DNA of 64,000 nucleotides from Intestinimonas timonensis (GTDB lineage: Bacteria > Bacillota > Clostridia > Oscillospirales > Oscillospiraceae). A model generated the notes under the pieces. The model had not been told where the DNA came from. It did not search any database and saw only the letters and a program-made list of their open reading frames with translations. The position numbers and the translations under genes are program-made. The number at the start of each line of letters is the position of its first letter. Within the stretch, counting starts at the first letter, position 1. Below, one piece after another: positions 1 through 8,789 of this stretch. Location of the stretch: the NCBI RefSeq assembly GCF_900626145.1, contig NZ_LR130816.1, positions 476,264 to 540,263 on the forward strand, written 5' to 3'.

Positions 1-587
1 TGGTTGAGGAGGGGCTGGATGTCGGTCTTGGCGTAGACGCCGCACCGGCCGGAGATGTCGTAGACGCAGGTGCCCCGCTCCGCCAGGGCGTTGAACTCCT
101 GGACGGGCACCTTCAGCAGGGAGGCGATCTCGTCGATGAAGGCCCCGGTGCCGCCGGCACAGCTGCCGTTCATGCGCATATCGGCCACGGTGAGGGCGCC
201 GGTGTTGGGATCGGTCTGGAAGAAGATCATCTTGGCGTCCTGGCCGCCCAGCTCAATGGCACAGCCCACCTTCTCATACCGGCGCTTCAGGGCGGCGGCG
301 TTGGCCGCCACCTCCTGGGCGAAGGGAATACCCAGGCCCTCGGCGATGGGCTTGGCCCCCGACCCGGTCAGACAGAAGCGGAAGGTCTCACCGGGGAACC
401 GCCGCTCCAGCTCCTCCATCACCCGGATGACGCTCTGGACCTGGTCGGCGTGGTGCCGCCGGTAGTCGGAATATAAAATGTCTCCCTTCTCCGGGTCCAG
501 GACTGCGATCTTGGTGGTGGTGGAACCGATGTCGATCCCCGCGGCCAGCTCGCGCCCGGAGGTCTTTTCCTGCATGCTAGCTGTCAT
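1..587 (-). CDS. acyl-CoA dehydratase activase, BadF/BcrA ATPase family (5' part only)
   Basis: The first 195 codons of a gene that runs off the left edge. The protein begins with an ASKHA-type ATPase fold: GIDIGSTTTK (about residues 18-27) is the phosphate-1 motif, followed by GSGAKPIAEGLG, ELGGQDAK and CAGGTGAFIDE. The stretch SGRCGVYAKTDIQPLLN resembles the long fused activase/dehydratase proteins (over 1000 residues) more than the short HgdC activators. Activases of this family use ATP to inject an electron into 2-hydroxyacyl-CoA dehydratases or benzoyl-CoA reductases. The start at 587 is preceded by GAAGGA at good distance; an in-frame ATG lies four codons on. It is divergent from the LysR gene, which may control it. 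Family is firm; substrate is unknown. Confidence 0.85.
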   Translation of the reverse strand, partial: MTASMQEKTSGRELAAGIDIGSTTTKIAVLDPEKGDILYSDYRRHHADQVQSVIRVMEELERRFPGETFRFCLTGSGAKPIAEGLGIPFAQEVAANAAALKRRYEKVGCAIELGGQDAKMIFFQTDPNTGALTVADMRMNGSCAGGTGAFIDEIASLLKVPVQEFNALAERGTCVYDISGRCGVYAKTDIQPLLN

Positions 588-791
588 GGCTTCCTTCGTT
601 CTTTCTCTAAAAATTCACGGTGACGCCGGGGACGATGCCCGGCGGCCCGTTTTTGCCCCATTTTTCCGCCTGTTTCGGAAAATGGCGGCCTAACATTCCA
701 TCTTAAGTATTAAAACATGTTTATATTGAAATAGAAGTGAAAAAATGGTATTATTGATGAGAAAAATGCATGAATAAGGGGGTGACTGTGC

Positions 792-1670
792 TTGAATGTA
801 CAACAGTTGGAGAGCTTCATCCAGGTGGCGGAGCATTTGAACTTCGCCCGGGCGTCGGAGGCCCTGAACATCACCCAGTCCGCCGTCTCCCGGCAGATCC
901 GCTCTCTGGAGGAGGAGCTGGACGCCAAGCTCTTCCGCCGGACCACCCGGACGGTCTCCCTCACCTCCGACGGGGCCATCTTCCTGGAGCACGCCAAGCA
1001 GATCCTGGGCCAGCTGAAGATCGCCACCGCCAAGCTCCGGCACCATACCAACGCCCGGGTCCAGCCCCTGACCATCGGCTGCGAGAGCGAGACCGACCTG
1101 GACTTCCTCTGCGGCATCCTGGACCGGTGCCGGGAGGAGATCCCCGCCTTCCACCCCTTCCTCAAGGTCATCCCCCACCACTCCCTCCTCAACCTCTTCT
1201 TCCAGCACGAGGTTCAGGTCCTGCTGGGCTTCCGGGAGAACCTGCCGGTCAGGGAGGAGCTGATGTTCCGGGAGCTGGGAAAGATCCCGCTTTGCTGCGT
1301 CCTGCCCAGGACCCATCCCTACGCGGGCCGGGCGGAGATCGGTGAGGAGGCGCTCTACGATCAGAACCTCATCCTCTGCAATTCCTACACCGTTCCTTCC
1401 AAGGTGATGGAGGTCCAGAACCGGGTGGTCCAGCACATCTCACCCGAGCGAATCCACGCCAGCGACAATCCGCGGGCGGTCCTCACCCTGGTCCGGGCGG
1501 GGTACGGCTGCTCCATCCTGCCCATACCGTCCTTCTATGACGGTGCGGTCGCCTGCGTCCCCATCCAAAACGTGCCGCCCCTCTCCTACGGCATGATTTT
1601 CCAAAGGGATTCCTCTGATCCCGGCCTGAGGCGTTTTCTGGACATCACGCTGCGTGCCGCCGGAACCTGA
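792..1670 (+). CDS. LysR-family transcriptional regulator
   Basis: A 292-residue LysR-type regulator. Residues 1-60 are the winged helix-turn-helix (LNFARASEALNITQSAVSRQI), followed by the linker helix and a periplasmic-binding-protein-like effector domain. The start is a TTG at 792, with AAGGGGG about 10 nt upstream; no ATG or GTG in frame fits better. LysR proteins usually bind upstream of a divergent target and respond to a small-molecule coinducer. Here the divergent neighbour is the dehydratase activase, and the peptide operon begins about 190 bp downstream on the same strand, so either could be the target. The effector is not predictable from sequence. Confidence 0.93.
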   Translation: MNVQQLESFIQVAEHLNFARASEALNITQSAVSRQIRSLEEELDAKLFRRTTRTVSLTSDGAIFLEHAKQILGQLKIATAKLRHHTNARVQPLTIGCESETDLDFLCGILDRCREEIPAFHPFLKVIPHHSLLNLFFQHEVQVLLGFRENLPVREELMFRELGKIPLCCVLPRTHPYAGRAEIGEEALYDQNLILCNSYTVPSKVMEVQNRVVQHISPERIHASDNPRAVLTLVRAGYGCSILPIPSFYDGAVACVPIQNVPPLSYGMIFQRDSSDPGLRRFLDITLRAAGT

Positions 1671-1705
1671 GGGAGGGAAAACGGAAAAAACCGGAATATG
1701 CGCAC

Positions 1706-1734
1706 TTGACAGCCATCCTTTGATGAAGTAAACT
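1706..1734 (+). promoter_or_regulatory. predicted sigma-A promoter of the peptide operon
   Basis: TTGACA at 1706-1711 and TAAACT at 1729-1734 with a 17-nt spacer. It lies between the LysR gene and the serine hydrolase and would start RNA near 1741. Confidence 0.6.
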
Positions 1735-1743
1735 AGGAAAGCG

Positions 1744-1780
1744 AAGGCGCCGCGATCTGGGAGGTTGCGACGCCTTTTTT
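1744..1780 (+). terminator. leader terminator/attenuator or LysR terminator
   Basis: AAGGCG-C-CGC pairs with GCG-A-CGCCTT around a 13-nt loop and is followed by six T. If the promoter at 1706 is used, this hairpin lies at the very start of the operon RNA and could act as an attenuator; otherwise it simply ends the lysR transcript. Confidence 0.5.
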
Positions 1781-1859
1781 GCATATAGCATACGCATTGC
1801 ACGACCCGGCGTGTCGTCCTCGGACGGGCGCCGGCCAGCGAAATCAAGCGCCAGAGGTG

Positions 1860-3290
1860 ATGAAAGTGGAGCGAAATGTGAAAGAACTGGAAGCCCGCCT
1901 GGAGGAGCGGTTCCGAAAGCGGGGCTACCCCGGCATGTCGGTGTGCATCCGGGGGCCGGAGGGAATCCTCTATGAGAAGGGCTTCGGGTACCGGAGCATA
2001 GAGCACCGAAAGCCGGTGGACGCCGACACGGTGTTCGGCATCGCCTCCATGAGCAAGTCCATGACGGCGCTGGCCTGCTGTATCTTGCAGGCGGAGGGGA
2101 AGATGAGCCTGGAGGACCCGGTGGTGAACTATTTCCCTGACTTCCATATCCCCGGCGCGCCGGACGAGTGCGTCACGGTGCGGACCCTGGCCATGCACCG
2201 TTCCGGTCTGCCCCCCATGGAGCCCCTGGAGTGGTCCATTGCCATGAACAGCAAGGAGCGGGACACCCACTGGTACCGGGAGATGGTGCGCACCGCCCCC
2301 AACAAGATGGACCGCATCGAGCAGATCGTGGACTACATCTCGGCCGGCAACTATGAGCCGGTGGGAGCGCCAGGGGAGTACATGAGCTATTCCAACGAGG
2401 GCTACGCCGTCCTCTCCTATATCGTGGACCAGGCCGCGGGCATCACCCTGGAGGAATTTTTGAAAAAGCGGATCTTCGAGCCCCTGGGCATGACCCGGAC
2501 GGTGCTGGATGTGGACTGCTCTGAGGCCCGGGCCATGGCCGGGGACAACATCACCAGCCTCTTCGAGCGGGACGACGACGGCAAGCTGATATGGGACGAC
2601 AACTGGTCCATTCTGCCCCCCTTCCGGGGCTGTGCCTGCGTGAAGTCCACCGCCAAGGATATGACCCGCTATTACCAGATGCTCTCCAACGGCGGCGTGT
2701 GGGAGGGAAAACAGGTCATCCCCGCCGAGGCGGTGGAGCTGATGATCGGGAAAGCCTTCCCCCTGCGGAAAAAGTATTACTACTGCATGGGACTGGAGAA
2801 GAGCCTCATAGGCGGCAAAATGGTGTGCCAGCACTCCGGCGGCCTCCACGGCGTGTCCACCCAGGGCGGACTCATGGAGGGCGGTTACAGTGTGGCCGTC
2901 CTGTGCAACGAGGGCGACGTGGATGTGGAGGAGTTCCAGTGGATCTGCTACAACTACATCCTGGGCCTTCCCCTGGAGACGGAGCACTACTGGGCGGTCC
3001 CCAACGGGGGGACCTTCAGCCGGCCGGAGATGCTGGTGGGCGACTATCTGGCCCGGGAGGGGCTGCCCGCCCACTGCGTGGTGGAGTGGAAGGACGGCGC
3101 CCTGAGCGGTACTTATCAGGATAAGCCGGTGCTGCTGCGCTGGTGCGGACAGAACATTTTTGTCGCCGTGGACGCCAAAAATCCGGAAAAGCGGGTGACC
3201 ACCCTGCGGTTCTACACCCGGAACGGCTCTGCCTGGGGCGTGAAGTGCGGCTCCCGAATCTATCAGCGGGTCGCAGACGCCCGGCCATAG
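1860..3290 (+). CDS. beta-lactamase-fold serine hydrolase (class C/DD-peptidase-like)
   Basis: A 476-residue serine hydrolase of the beta-lactamase/penicillin-binding superfamily. Catalytic motifs are in order: S63-M-S-K66 (SxxK), Y177-S-N179 (YxN) and HSGG near residue 325 in place of KTG. No signal peptide is visible, so it is probably cytosolic. Relatives include D-aminopeptidase, DD-carboxypeptidase and esterases, so the exact reaction is open. It heads an operon with a dipeptide importer, a racemase and two aminopeptidases, which supports a role in cleaving imported D-containing peptides. Start choice: ATG 1860 is used here, but GTG 1866 has better spacing to AGAGGTG at 1853; an upstream TTG at 1779 falls in the leader hairpin and is unlikely. 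Confidence 0.85.
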   Translation: MKVERNVKELEARLEERFRKRGYPGMSVCIRGPEGILYEKGFGYRSIEHRKPVDADTVFGIASMSKSMTALACCILQAEGKMSLEDPVVNYFPDFHIPGAPDECVTVRTLAMHRSGLPPMEPLEWSIAMNSKERDTHWYREMVRTAPNKMDRIEQIVDYISAGNYEPVGAPGEYMSYSNEGYAVLSYIVDQAAGITLEEFLKKRIFEPLGMTRTVLDVDCSEARAMAGDNITSLFERDDDGKLIWDDNWSILPPFRGCACVKSTAKDMTRYYQMLSNGGVWEGKQVIPAEAVELMIGKAFPLRKKYYYCMGLEKSLIGGKMVCQHSGGLHGVSTQGGLMEGGYSVAVLCNEGDVDVEEFQWICYNYILGLPLETEHYWAVPNGGTFSRPEMLVGDYLAREGLPAHCVVEWKDGALSGTYQDKPVLLRWCGQNIFVAVDAKNPEKRVTTLRFYTRNGSAWGVKCGSRIYQRVADARP

Positions 3291-3314
3291 GACCTGTGAG
3301 GAGGAAAAAAGTCC

Positions 3315-4256
3315 ATGAAAAGCTATCTCATCAAACGGGTCCTTCAGGGTGTGCTGCTGGTAGTATCCGTTTCCATTCTGGTCTTCAGTCTGCTCTATAT
3401 GATGCCGGGCAATCCGGTGGATATGGTGGTGGACCGGAAGGTGTCGGCAGAGAAAAAGGCCGAGATCGCCCACGAGATGGGCTATGACCGCCCCCTGGTG
3501 GAGCAGTATGTGGATTGGGTGAAGGGAATCGTCCTGGAGCGGGACTTCGGCACCTCCACCCGGTATAAGGTGCCGGTGTGGGACCTGATGGCCTCCCGAA
3601 TCCCCAAGAGCCTCACCCTGTGCGGCTGGTCTCTGGTCATCGAGCTGCTCATCGCCCTGCCGGTGGGCCTCTTATGCGCCATCAAAAAGGACTCTCTCTT
3701 TGACCGGCTCACGGTGAACTTCACCCTGATCCTCACCGCCATGCCGGCCTTCTGGCTGGGCGCCCTGCTCATCCTGATCTTCGGCGTGTGGCTGGACATC
3801 CTGCCCATCAGCGGCGACAAGAGCGCGGCCTACTTCATCCTGCCGGTATTCTCCCTGGTGGCCTCCAGCGTGGCGGGTTCCATCCGTCTGACCAAGGCCG
3901 AGGTGCTGGAGGTCCTCAACGAGAAGTATGTCACCACCGCCTTTGCCAAGGGCCTGACCCGCCGGACCGTCATGGTCAAGCATGTGCTGCGCAACGCCCT
4001 CATCGTGGTCACGGTTCAGGTCTTTATGTCCATCCCCTGGCTCATCTCCGGCGCGGTGGTCACCGAGAAGATCTTCAATATCACCGGGATGGGCAACCTG
4101 CTGCTCAACTCCATCGTGGTACAGGACTTCCCGGTGGTGCAGGCGGTGCTGCTCATCATCGCCATCCTGACGGTGATCTGCAACCTGATCAGCGACATCG
4201 TCATTGGCCTTCTGGATCCGCGCATCCGGATCGCAATGGGGGGAGGTGACAAGTGA
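3315..4256 (+). CDS. dppB: peptide ABC transporter permease, DppB type
   Basis: A 313-residue inner-membrane permease with six predicted membrane segments, starting with the typical SYLIKRVLQG amphipathic N-terminus and carrying the EAA-like loop before KHVLRNALI. With DppC it forms the channel of a dipeptide/oligopeptide importer. A strong GAGGAGG site precedes ATG 3315. It follows the serine hydrolase by 24 bp and its stop overlaps the next start by one base (TGATG), so translation is likely coupled. Whether the substrate is di-, tri- or mucopeptide cannot be read from the permease. Confidence 0.95.
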   Translation: MKSYLIKRVLQGVLLVVSVSILVFSLLYMMPGNPVDMVVDRKVSAEKKAEIAHEMGYDRPLVEQYVDWVKGIVLERDFGTSTRYKVPVWDLMASRIPKSLTLCGWSLVIELLIALPVGLLCAIKKDSLFDRLTVNFTLILTAMPAFWLGALLILIFGVWLDILPISGDKSAAYFILPVFSLVASSVAGSIRLTKAEVLEVLNEKYVTTAFAKGLTRRTVMVKHVLRNALIVVTVQVFMSIPWLISGAVVTEKIFNITGMGNLLLNSIVVQDFPVVQAVLLIIAILTVICNLISDIVIGLLDPRIRIAMGGGDK

Positions 4257-5110
4257 TGGGCGGAAGAAGCAATAAGGTAAAAGAGACCCTCCTGTCCTGC
4301 CTGAAGAACTGGAATTTTATGGTAGGATTTGTGATTTTGCTCAGCGTCATCCTGGTGGCTGTCTTCGCCGATGTGATCGCCCCCTACGACTACACCGACC
4401 AGCTGGTGGGGGCAAAGTACACCGCCCCCTGCGCCGAATTCTGGTTCGGTACCGACGAGCTGGGCCGGGACGTCTTCTCCCGCACCATCTACGGTACCCG
4501 CATCACCCTGTGGGTGGCCTTCCTGGGCGCCACCCTCCAGCTGGTCATCGGCGTCACCGTGGGCCTCATCTGCGGCTACTTCGGCAAGTGGGTGGACCGG
4601 GTGTTCTCCTTCCTCACCGACCTCACCTGGTGCATCCCCGGCACCATCCTGGCCCTGGCGGTGGTCACCCTCATCGGCAAGGGCCTCACCAACTCGGTCA
4701 TCGCCATCTCACTGGTCTCCTGGGCCAGCTATGCCCGCCCCATCCGGGCCAAGACCATGTCCCTGAAGACCATGTCCTTTGTGGAGACCGGCGCCGCCTT
4801 CGGTGAGTCGGCCTTCTCCCTGATGTTCCGGTATATCTTCCCCAACGTGGTCCCCTCTCTCATCGTCATGGTGTCCATGAGTCTGCCGGGCACCATATTG
4901 TCTACCACCACCCTCTCCTTCCTGGGCCTGGGCTCCCAGGCACCCTCTCCCGATTGGGGCCTGGCCCTGTCAAACGGCATCAACTATATCGGCAGAGCCC
5001 CCTGGCTGAGCATTTTCCCCGGCATCGCCCTGGTCTACACGGTGATCGGCTTCAATCTGCTGGGCGAGGGCCTGAGAGATGTGTTGGATCCCCATATGAA
5101 GGCGCAATAA
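4256..5110 (+). CDS. dppC: peptide ABC transporter permease, DppC type
   Basis: A 284-residue partner permease with the DppC/OppC-specific N-terminal segment (ADVIAPYDYTDQ) and the GTDELGRDVFSRTIYG motif typical of this subfamily, then the BPD_transp_1 domain. It pairs with the upstream DppB-like protein. The ATG at 4256 sits 6 nt after GGAGGTGA and overlaps the dppB stop; a GTG at 4253 in the same frame is too close to the ribosome site. It is followed 15 bp later by the first ATPase gene. Confidence 0.95.
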   Translation: MGGRSNKVKETLLSCLKNWNFMVGFVILLSVILVAVFADVIAPYDYTDQLVGAKYTAPCAEFWFGTDELGRDVFSRTIYGTRITLWVAFLGATLQLVIGVTVGLICGYFGKWVDRVFSFLTDLTWCIPGTILALAVVTLIGKGLTNSVIAISLVSWASYARPIRAKTMSLKTMSFVETGAAFGESAFSLMFRYIFPNVVPSLIVMVSMSLPGTILSTTTLSFLGLGSQAPSPDWGLALSNGINYIGRAPWLSIFPGIALVYTVIGFNLLGEGLRDVLDPHMKAQ

Positions 5111-5125
5111 GGAGGGGCACGGTAT

Positions 5126-6115
5126 ATGAGTGAAGAATTGTTGAGACTGGATCACCTGTGTATCGACTATAAGGTCAAAGGCGGTCTTCTCTCCGCCGTC
5201 CACGACGTGAGCTTTTCCATCGGGCGGGGCGAGATCTTCGCCGTGGTGGGCGAGTCGGGCTGCGGCAAATCCACCGTGGCCCACAGCATCATGAATCTGC
5301 TGCCCGGTGGCAACGCCCGGGTCAGCGGAGAGATCCTGTTCAAGGGAAAGGACCTGCGGACCTGCTCGGAGAAGCAGATGGAGGCCATCCGGGGCAAGGA
5401 GATCGGCATGATCTTTCAAAACCCCCTGGATTCCCTCAACCCGGTCTATACGACGGGTACCCAGGTCCAGGAGGCCATCCTGCTGGACCGTGTGGACCGG
5501 CAGGAGGCCTGGAACCGGGTGGTCAATCTCTACCAGGACGTGAAGATGCCAGACGCCCAGGAGCGGGCACGGAGCTATCCCCATGAGCTCTCCGGCGGTA
5601 TGCGGCAGCGGGTGATGATCGCCATGATGCTCTCCCGGAACCCGGAGCTGCTCATCGCCGACGAGCCCACCACCGCCCTGGATGTGACCATCGAGGCCCA
5701 GATCCTGGAGATCATCAAGGACCTGAAGGAAAAGTACCACACCGCCATTATGCTCATCACCCACAACTTCGGCCTGGTGGCCGAGGTGGCGGACAGGATC
5801 GCCGTGATGTACGCCGGCGAGGTGGTGGAGTGGGGGGATGTGTTCGAGATCTTCGAGCAGCCCAAACACCCCTATACCCGGCTGCTGATGCAGGCCCTGC
5901 CCCGGCGGACCAAGAAGGAGGGGCGGCTCCAGACCATCGACGGGTCGGTGCCCCGCATCCTGGACCAGAAGCCGGGCTGCCGGTTTGCCAACCGCTGTCC
6001 CATGGCGTCGGAGCGGTGCTTTGCCCAGACGCCGGAGACGGCCATGGTCAGCCCCACCCACGGCTGCCGGTGCTTTGCCGTCGGCGGAGAGGAGGCACAG
6101 ACATGTCAGCAATGA
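5126..6115 (+). CDS. dppD: peptide ABC transporter ATPase, DppD type
   Basis: A 329-residue ATPase with Walker A GESGCGKST, Q-loop QNPLDSLNP, signature LSGGMRQRV, Walker B LLIADEPT and the H-loop in ITHNF. The C-terminal oligopeptide-transporter extension carries the Cys pattern C-x6-C-x5-C (GCRFANRCPMASERC) known in DppD/OppD to bind an iron-sulfur cluster or to be structural. It energises the DppBC channel with the next ATPase. GGAGGGG precedes ATG 5126; the 3' end overlaps dppF by 13 bp. Confidence 0.96.
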   Translation: MSEELLRLDHLCIDYKVKGGLLSAVHDVSFSIGRGEIFAVVGESGCGKSTVAHSIMNLLPGGNARVSGEILFKGKDLRTCSEKQMEAIRGKEIGMIFQNPLDSLNPVYTTGTQVQEAILLDRVDRQEAWNRVVNLYQDVKMPDAQERARSYPHELSGGMRQRVMIAMMLSRNPELLIADEPTTALDVTIEAQILEIIKDLKEKYHTAIMLITHNFGLVAEVADRIAVMYAGEVVEWGDVFEIFEQPKHPYTRLLMQALPRRTKKEGRLQTIDGSVPRILDQKPGCRFANRCPMASERCFAQTPETAMVSPTHGCRCFAVGGEEAQTCQQ

Positions 6116-7074
6116 TCCAGCTGAACCACCTGCAAAAGCACTTCAAGTTCTCCAAGGGCCTCATCAGCACCGACAAGCGGGTGGTCAAGGCGGTGGACGA
6201 CATCTCCTTCTCGGTAGAGAAGGGGGAGATCGTAGGCCTGGTGGGCGAGTCGGGCAGCGGCAAGACCACCCTGGCCCGGGTGGTGCTCAGCCTCTCCAAG
6301 ATGACCGGCGGCGACGTGCTCATCGACGGGGTGGACCTGGCCAAGGCCACCCGCAAGGACATGGATAAGCTCCACCGGGACATCGCCGTGGTCTTCCAGG
6401 ACCCGGCCTCCAACCTAAACCCCCGGCAGACGGTGGAGAGCTCCATCATGCGCCCCATGATCATCCACGGCGTCCCCCGGGCCGAGGCCCGGAAGAAGGC
6501 CGGAGAGGTCCTAGACATGGTCAAGATGGACCGGCGCTATCTGGACAGCTATCCCCACCAGCTCTCCGGCGGACAGCTCCAGCGTATCGCCATCGCCCGT
6601 GCCCTGGCCCTCTCGCCCAAGATCATGATTCTGGATGAGCCCACCAGCGCTCTGGATGTCTCTGTCCAGGCACAGATCCTCAACCTGCTGCTGGACCTCC
6701 AGGAGGAGATGGGGCTCACCTACCTCATCATCACCCACGACCTCAACGTCATCAAGTACATCAGCGACAAGATCGCCGTCATGTACCTGGGCAAGCTGGT
6801 GGAGTTCGGCCCCACCGAGGAGGTGGCCGAGCACCCCAAGCACCCCTACACCAAGGGCCTCATGGACGCCGCCCCCATTCTGGACCCCCGGCTTCGCGGC
6901 CGGAAGAAGGAGATCATGCAGGGGGATGCCGGCAGCCTCATCAACATGGGCGCCGGCTGCCGGTTCGCGCCCCGGTGCCGGTACGCCGGTCCGGAGTGCC
7001 GGGAGCGGGACCCGGAGCCGGTGACCGTGGGAGAAGATCATCAAGTGGCCTGTTTCCACCCACTTGAGATATAA
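6103..7074 (+). CDS. dppF: peptide ABC transporter ATPase, DppF type
   Basis: A 323-residue second ATPase of the importer: Walker A GESGSGKTT, signature LSGGQLQRI, Walker B IMILDEPTSALD, and a C-terminal oligo_HPY region with the Cys motif CRFAPRCRYAGPEC. The start at 6103 (MSAMIQLNHLQKHF) lies inside the dppD 3' end and is preceded by GAGAGGAGG; the longer open frame upstream is only readthrough of dppD. ATG 6112 is an alternative. The unit is ordered B-C-D-F with the binding protein last. Confidence 0.95.
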   Translation: MSAMIQLNHLQKHFKFSKGLISTDKRVVKAVDDISFSVEKGEIVGLVGESGSGKTTLARVVLSLSKMTGGDVLIDGVDLAKATRKDMDKLHRDIAVVFQDPASNLNPRQTVESSIMRPMIIHGVPRAEARKKAGEVLDMVKMDRRYLDSYPHQLSGGQLQRIAIARALALSPKIMILDEPTSALDVSVQAQILNLLLDLQEEMGLTYLIITHDLNVIKYISDKIAVMYLGKLVEFGPTEEVAEHPKHPYTKGLMDAAPILDPRLRGRKKEIMQGDAGSLINMGAGCRFAPRCRYAGPECRERDPEPVTVGEDHQVACFHPLEI

Positions 7075-7103
7075 TTGAGATTCAGATAAGGAGGAACAAG
7101 TTT

Positions 7104-8696
7104 ATGAAAAGAAGATGGATCGCAATGGCCCTCTGCGGCGCTATGCTGGCCGGTGTGCTCTCCGGCTGCGGCGGCAATGACGGCGGCAGCGCTGAGGGCG
7201 GGGATACCGCGGAGCGGGAGGTCTTCGTGGTCTCCGACGACGAGTGGTACGGCACCGACCCCTACCAGCAGGACGCCTGGACCAGCGTCCAGTCCATGAT
7301 CGCCGACCCCCTCTTCACCCTCAACCCCGACGGCGGCGACCTGCTGGACGGCCTGTGCACCGACCTCACCATCAGTGAGGATGGCCTCACCATGACCATG
7401 ACCGTGCCCGAGGGCAAGTACTACGCCACCGGCGAGCAGGTGGAGCCCGAGGACGTGGTGGCCTCCATCGAGTGGGGCCTGGAGGTGAGCCCCTACGCCG
7501 ACGGCTACTCCAACATCGAGTCCATGGAGGTGGACGGCCGGAACGTGATTTTCCACCTTTCCACCTTCCGCTCCGACCTGCTCTACTACCTGGGCGAGTG
7601 CTTCATGGGCGTCATCGACAAGGACCAGCTGGACTCTATGACCAAGGACGAGCTCATGTGGGGCGCCGTGCCCTACGGCATGTACTCCGTGGAGGAGTAT
7701 GAGCCCGGCTCCGGCGTGACTCTGGTGGCCAACGAGGGCTACAAGTCCGACAACCCCCTGGTCACCAACAAGGGCCCTGCCCAGATCAAGCGTGTGGAGG
7801 TCAAGTTCAACTCCAACCAGGAGGAGTTCACCATCCTGGAGGAGTACAAGGCCGGCGATATCGACATGGTCAGCGGCGGCGGCTTCGGCTCCGACAGCCG
7901 CTCCCAGCTGGAGGGCCTGGAGGGCTTCCAGATCGTGGGCAAGTCCTACCCCAACATCGAGTACTTTGAGCTCAACACCGACGAGGGCAGCGTCTTTGAG
8001 GACATCGCCGTGCGCCAGGCCGTGGCCCTGGCCATCGACCGCGACGCCCTGTGCGCCCTCACCGACGGTGACGCCGTGCCCGCCTACTCCATGATCTACG
8101 ACTCCGTGAAGAACTTCTCCCAGGAGGCCAAGGACGACTTCATGGCCAACTACGCCAACGACCCCGAGCGGGCCAAGCAGATCCTGGCCGATGCCGGCTA
8201 CACCGACTCCGACGGCGACGGCTACGTGGAGAAGGACGGCGCTCCCCTGGAGTTCACCTTCTATACCCGCTCCTCCGGCACCAGCATCACCATCGCCCAG
8301 GGCCTCCAGGAGCAGATGAAGGACATCGGCATCCAGATGAACATCGAGTCCATCGACTGGAACTATGTCTACGAGAACATCAACAACGACGCCTATGATG
8401 CCGGCATTGAGGTGCTGGAGTGGGCCGAGCCCATCCTGGTCCTGAACAGCTGCTACTACGACCAGGATGCCCCCGGCAACGATGACGCCTACTACGCCGC
8501 CGTGGAAGACGCCGCCTCCACCGTGGACAGCGACGAGCGTACCGCCAAGATCGGCGAGATCCAGATGGAGATGTTCAAGAACTGGAACATCATCCCCTTC
8601 TACAGCGATGTCGCCTACATCACCCACGCTGACTATGTCAAGGGCCTCGTGGTCCAGGCCGACAGCTCCCTGTACTGGAACGACCTGAGCTTCTAA
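7104..8696 (+). CDS. peptide-binding lipoprotein (SBP family 5)
   Basis: A 530-residue extracellular solute-binding protein. Residues 1-22 are a lipoprotein signal with lipobox LSGC, followed by a GGNDGGS linker; the mature part shows family 5 features such as the FRSDLLYYLG region and AVRQAVALAIDRDALC. It would be anchored outside the membrane and hand peptides to the DppBCDF importer. AGGAGG precedes ATG 7104. Its codons are strongly biased to C-ending forms, suggesting high expression, and a hairpin at 8722 may set the level of downstream genes. Acidic composition and context suggest short peptides; nickel or heme cannot be excluded. Confidence 0.94.
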   Translation: MKRRWIAMALCGAMLAGVLSGCGGNDGGSAEGGDTAEREVFVVSDDEWYGTDPYQQDAWTSVQSMIADPLFTLNPDGGDLLDGLCTDLTISEDGLTMTMTVPEGKYYATGEQVEPEDVVASIEWGLEVSPYADGYSNIESMEVDGRNVIFHLSTFRSDLLYYLGECFMGVIDKDQLDSMTKDELMWGAVPYGMYSVEEYEPGSGVTLVANEGYKSDNPLVTNKGPAQIKRVEVKFNSNQEEFTILEEYKAGDIDMVSGGGFGSDSRSQLEGLEGFQIVGKSYPNIEYFELNTDEGSVFEDIAVRQAVALAIDRDALCALTDGDAVPAYSMIYDSVKNFSQEAKDDFMANYANDPERAKQILADAGYTDSDGDGYVEKDGAPLEFTFYTRSSGTSITIAQGLQEQMKDIGIQMNIESIDWNYVYENINNDAYDAGIEVLEWAEPILVLNSCYYDQDAPGNDDAYYAAVEDAASTVDSDERTAKIGEIQMEMFKNWNIIPFYSDVAYITHADYVKGLVVQADSSLYWNDLSF

Positions 8697-8721
8697 ACCC
8701 TGTTCCGAATGAAAAAAGCAC

Positions 8722-8750
8722 TGGCGCCGGTACGGAAAGTACCGGCGCCA
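8722..8750 (+). promoter_or_regulatory. intercistronic hairpin
   Basis: TGGCGCCGGTAC and its exact complement flank a GGAAA loop (12-bp perfect stem). There is no T-run after it, so it is more likely an mRNA stabiliser or partial terminator that keeps binding-protein mRNA more abundant than the enzymes downstream. Confidence 0.6.
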
Positions 8751-8789
8751 TCGTGCGCGTACAGACAAATCCAGAAAGAGGGTAACAAA

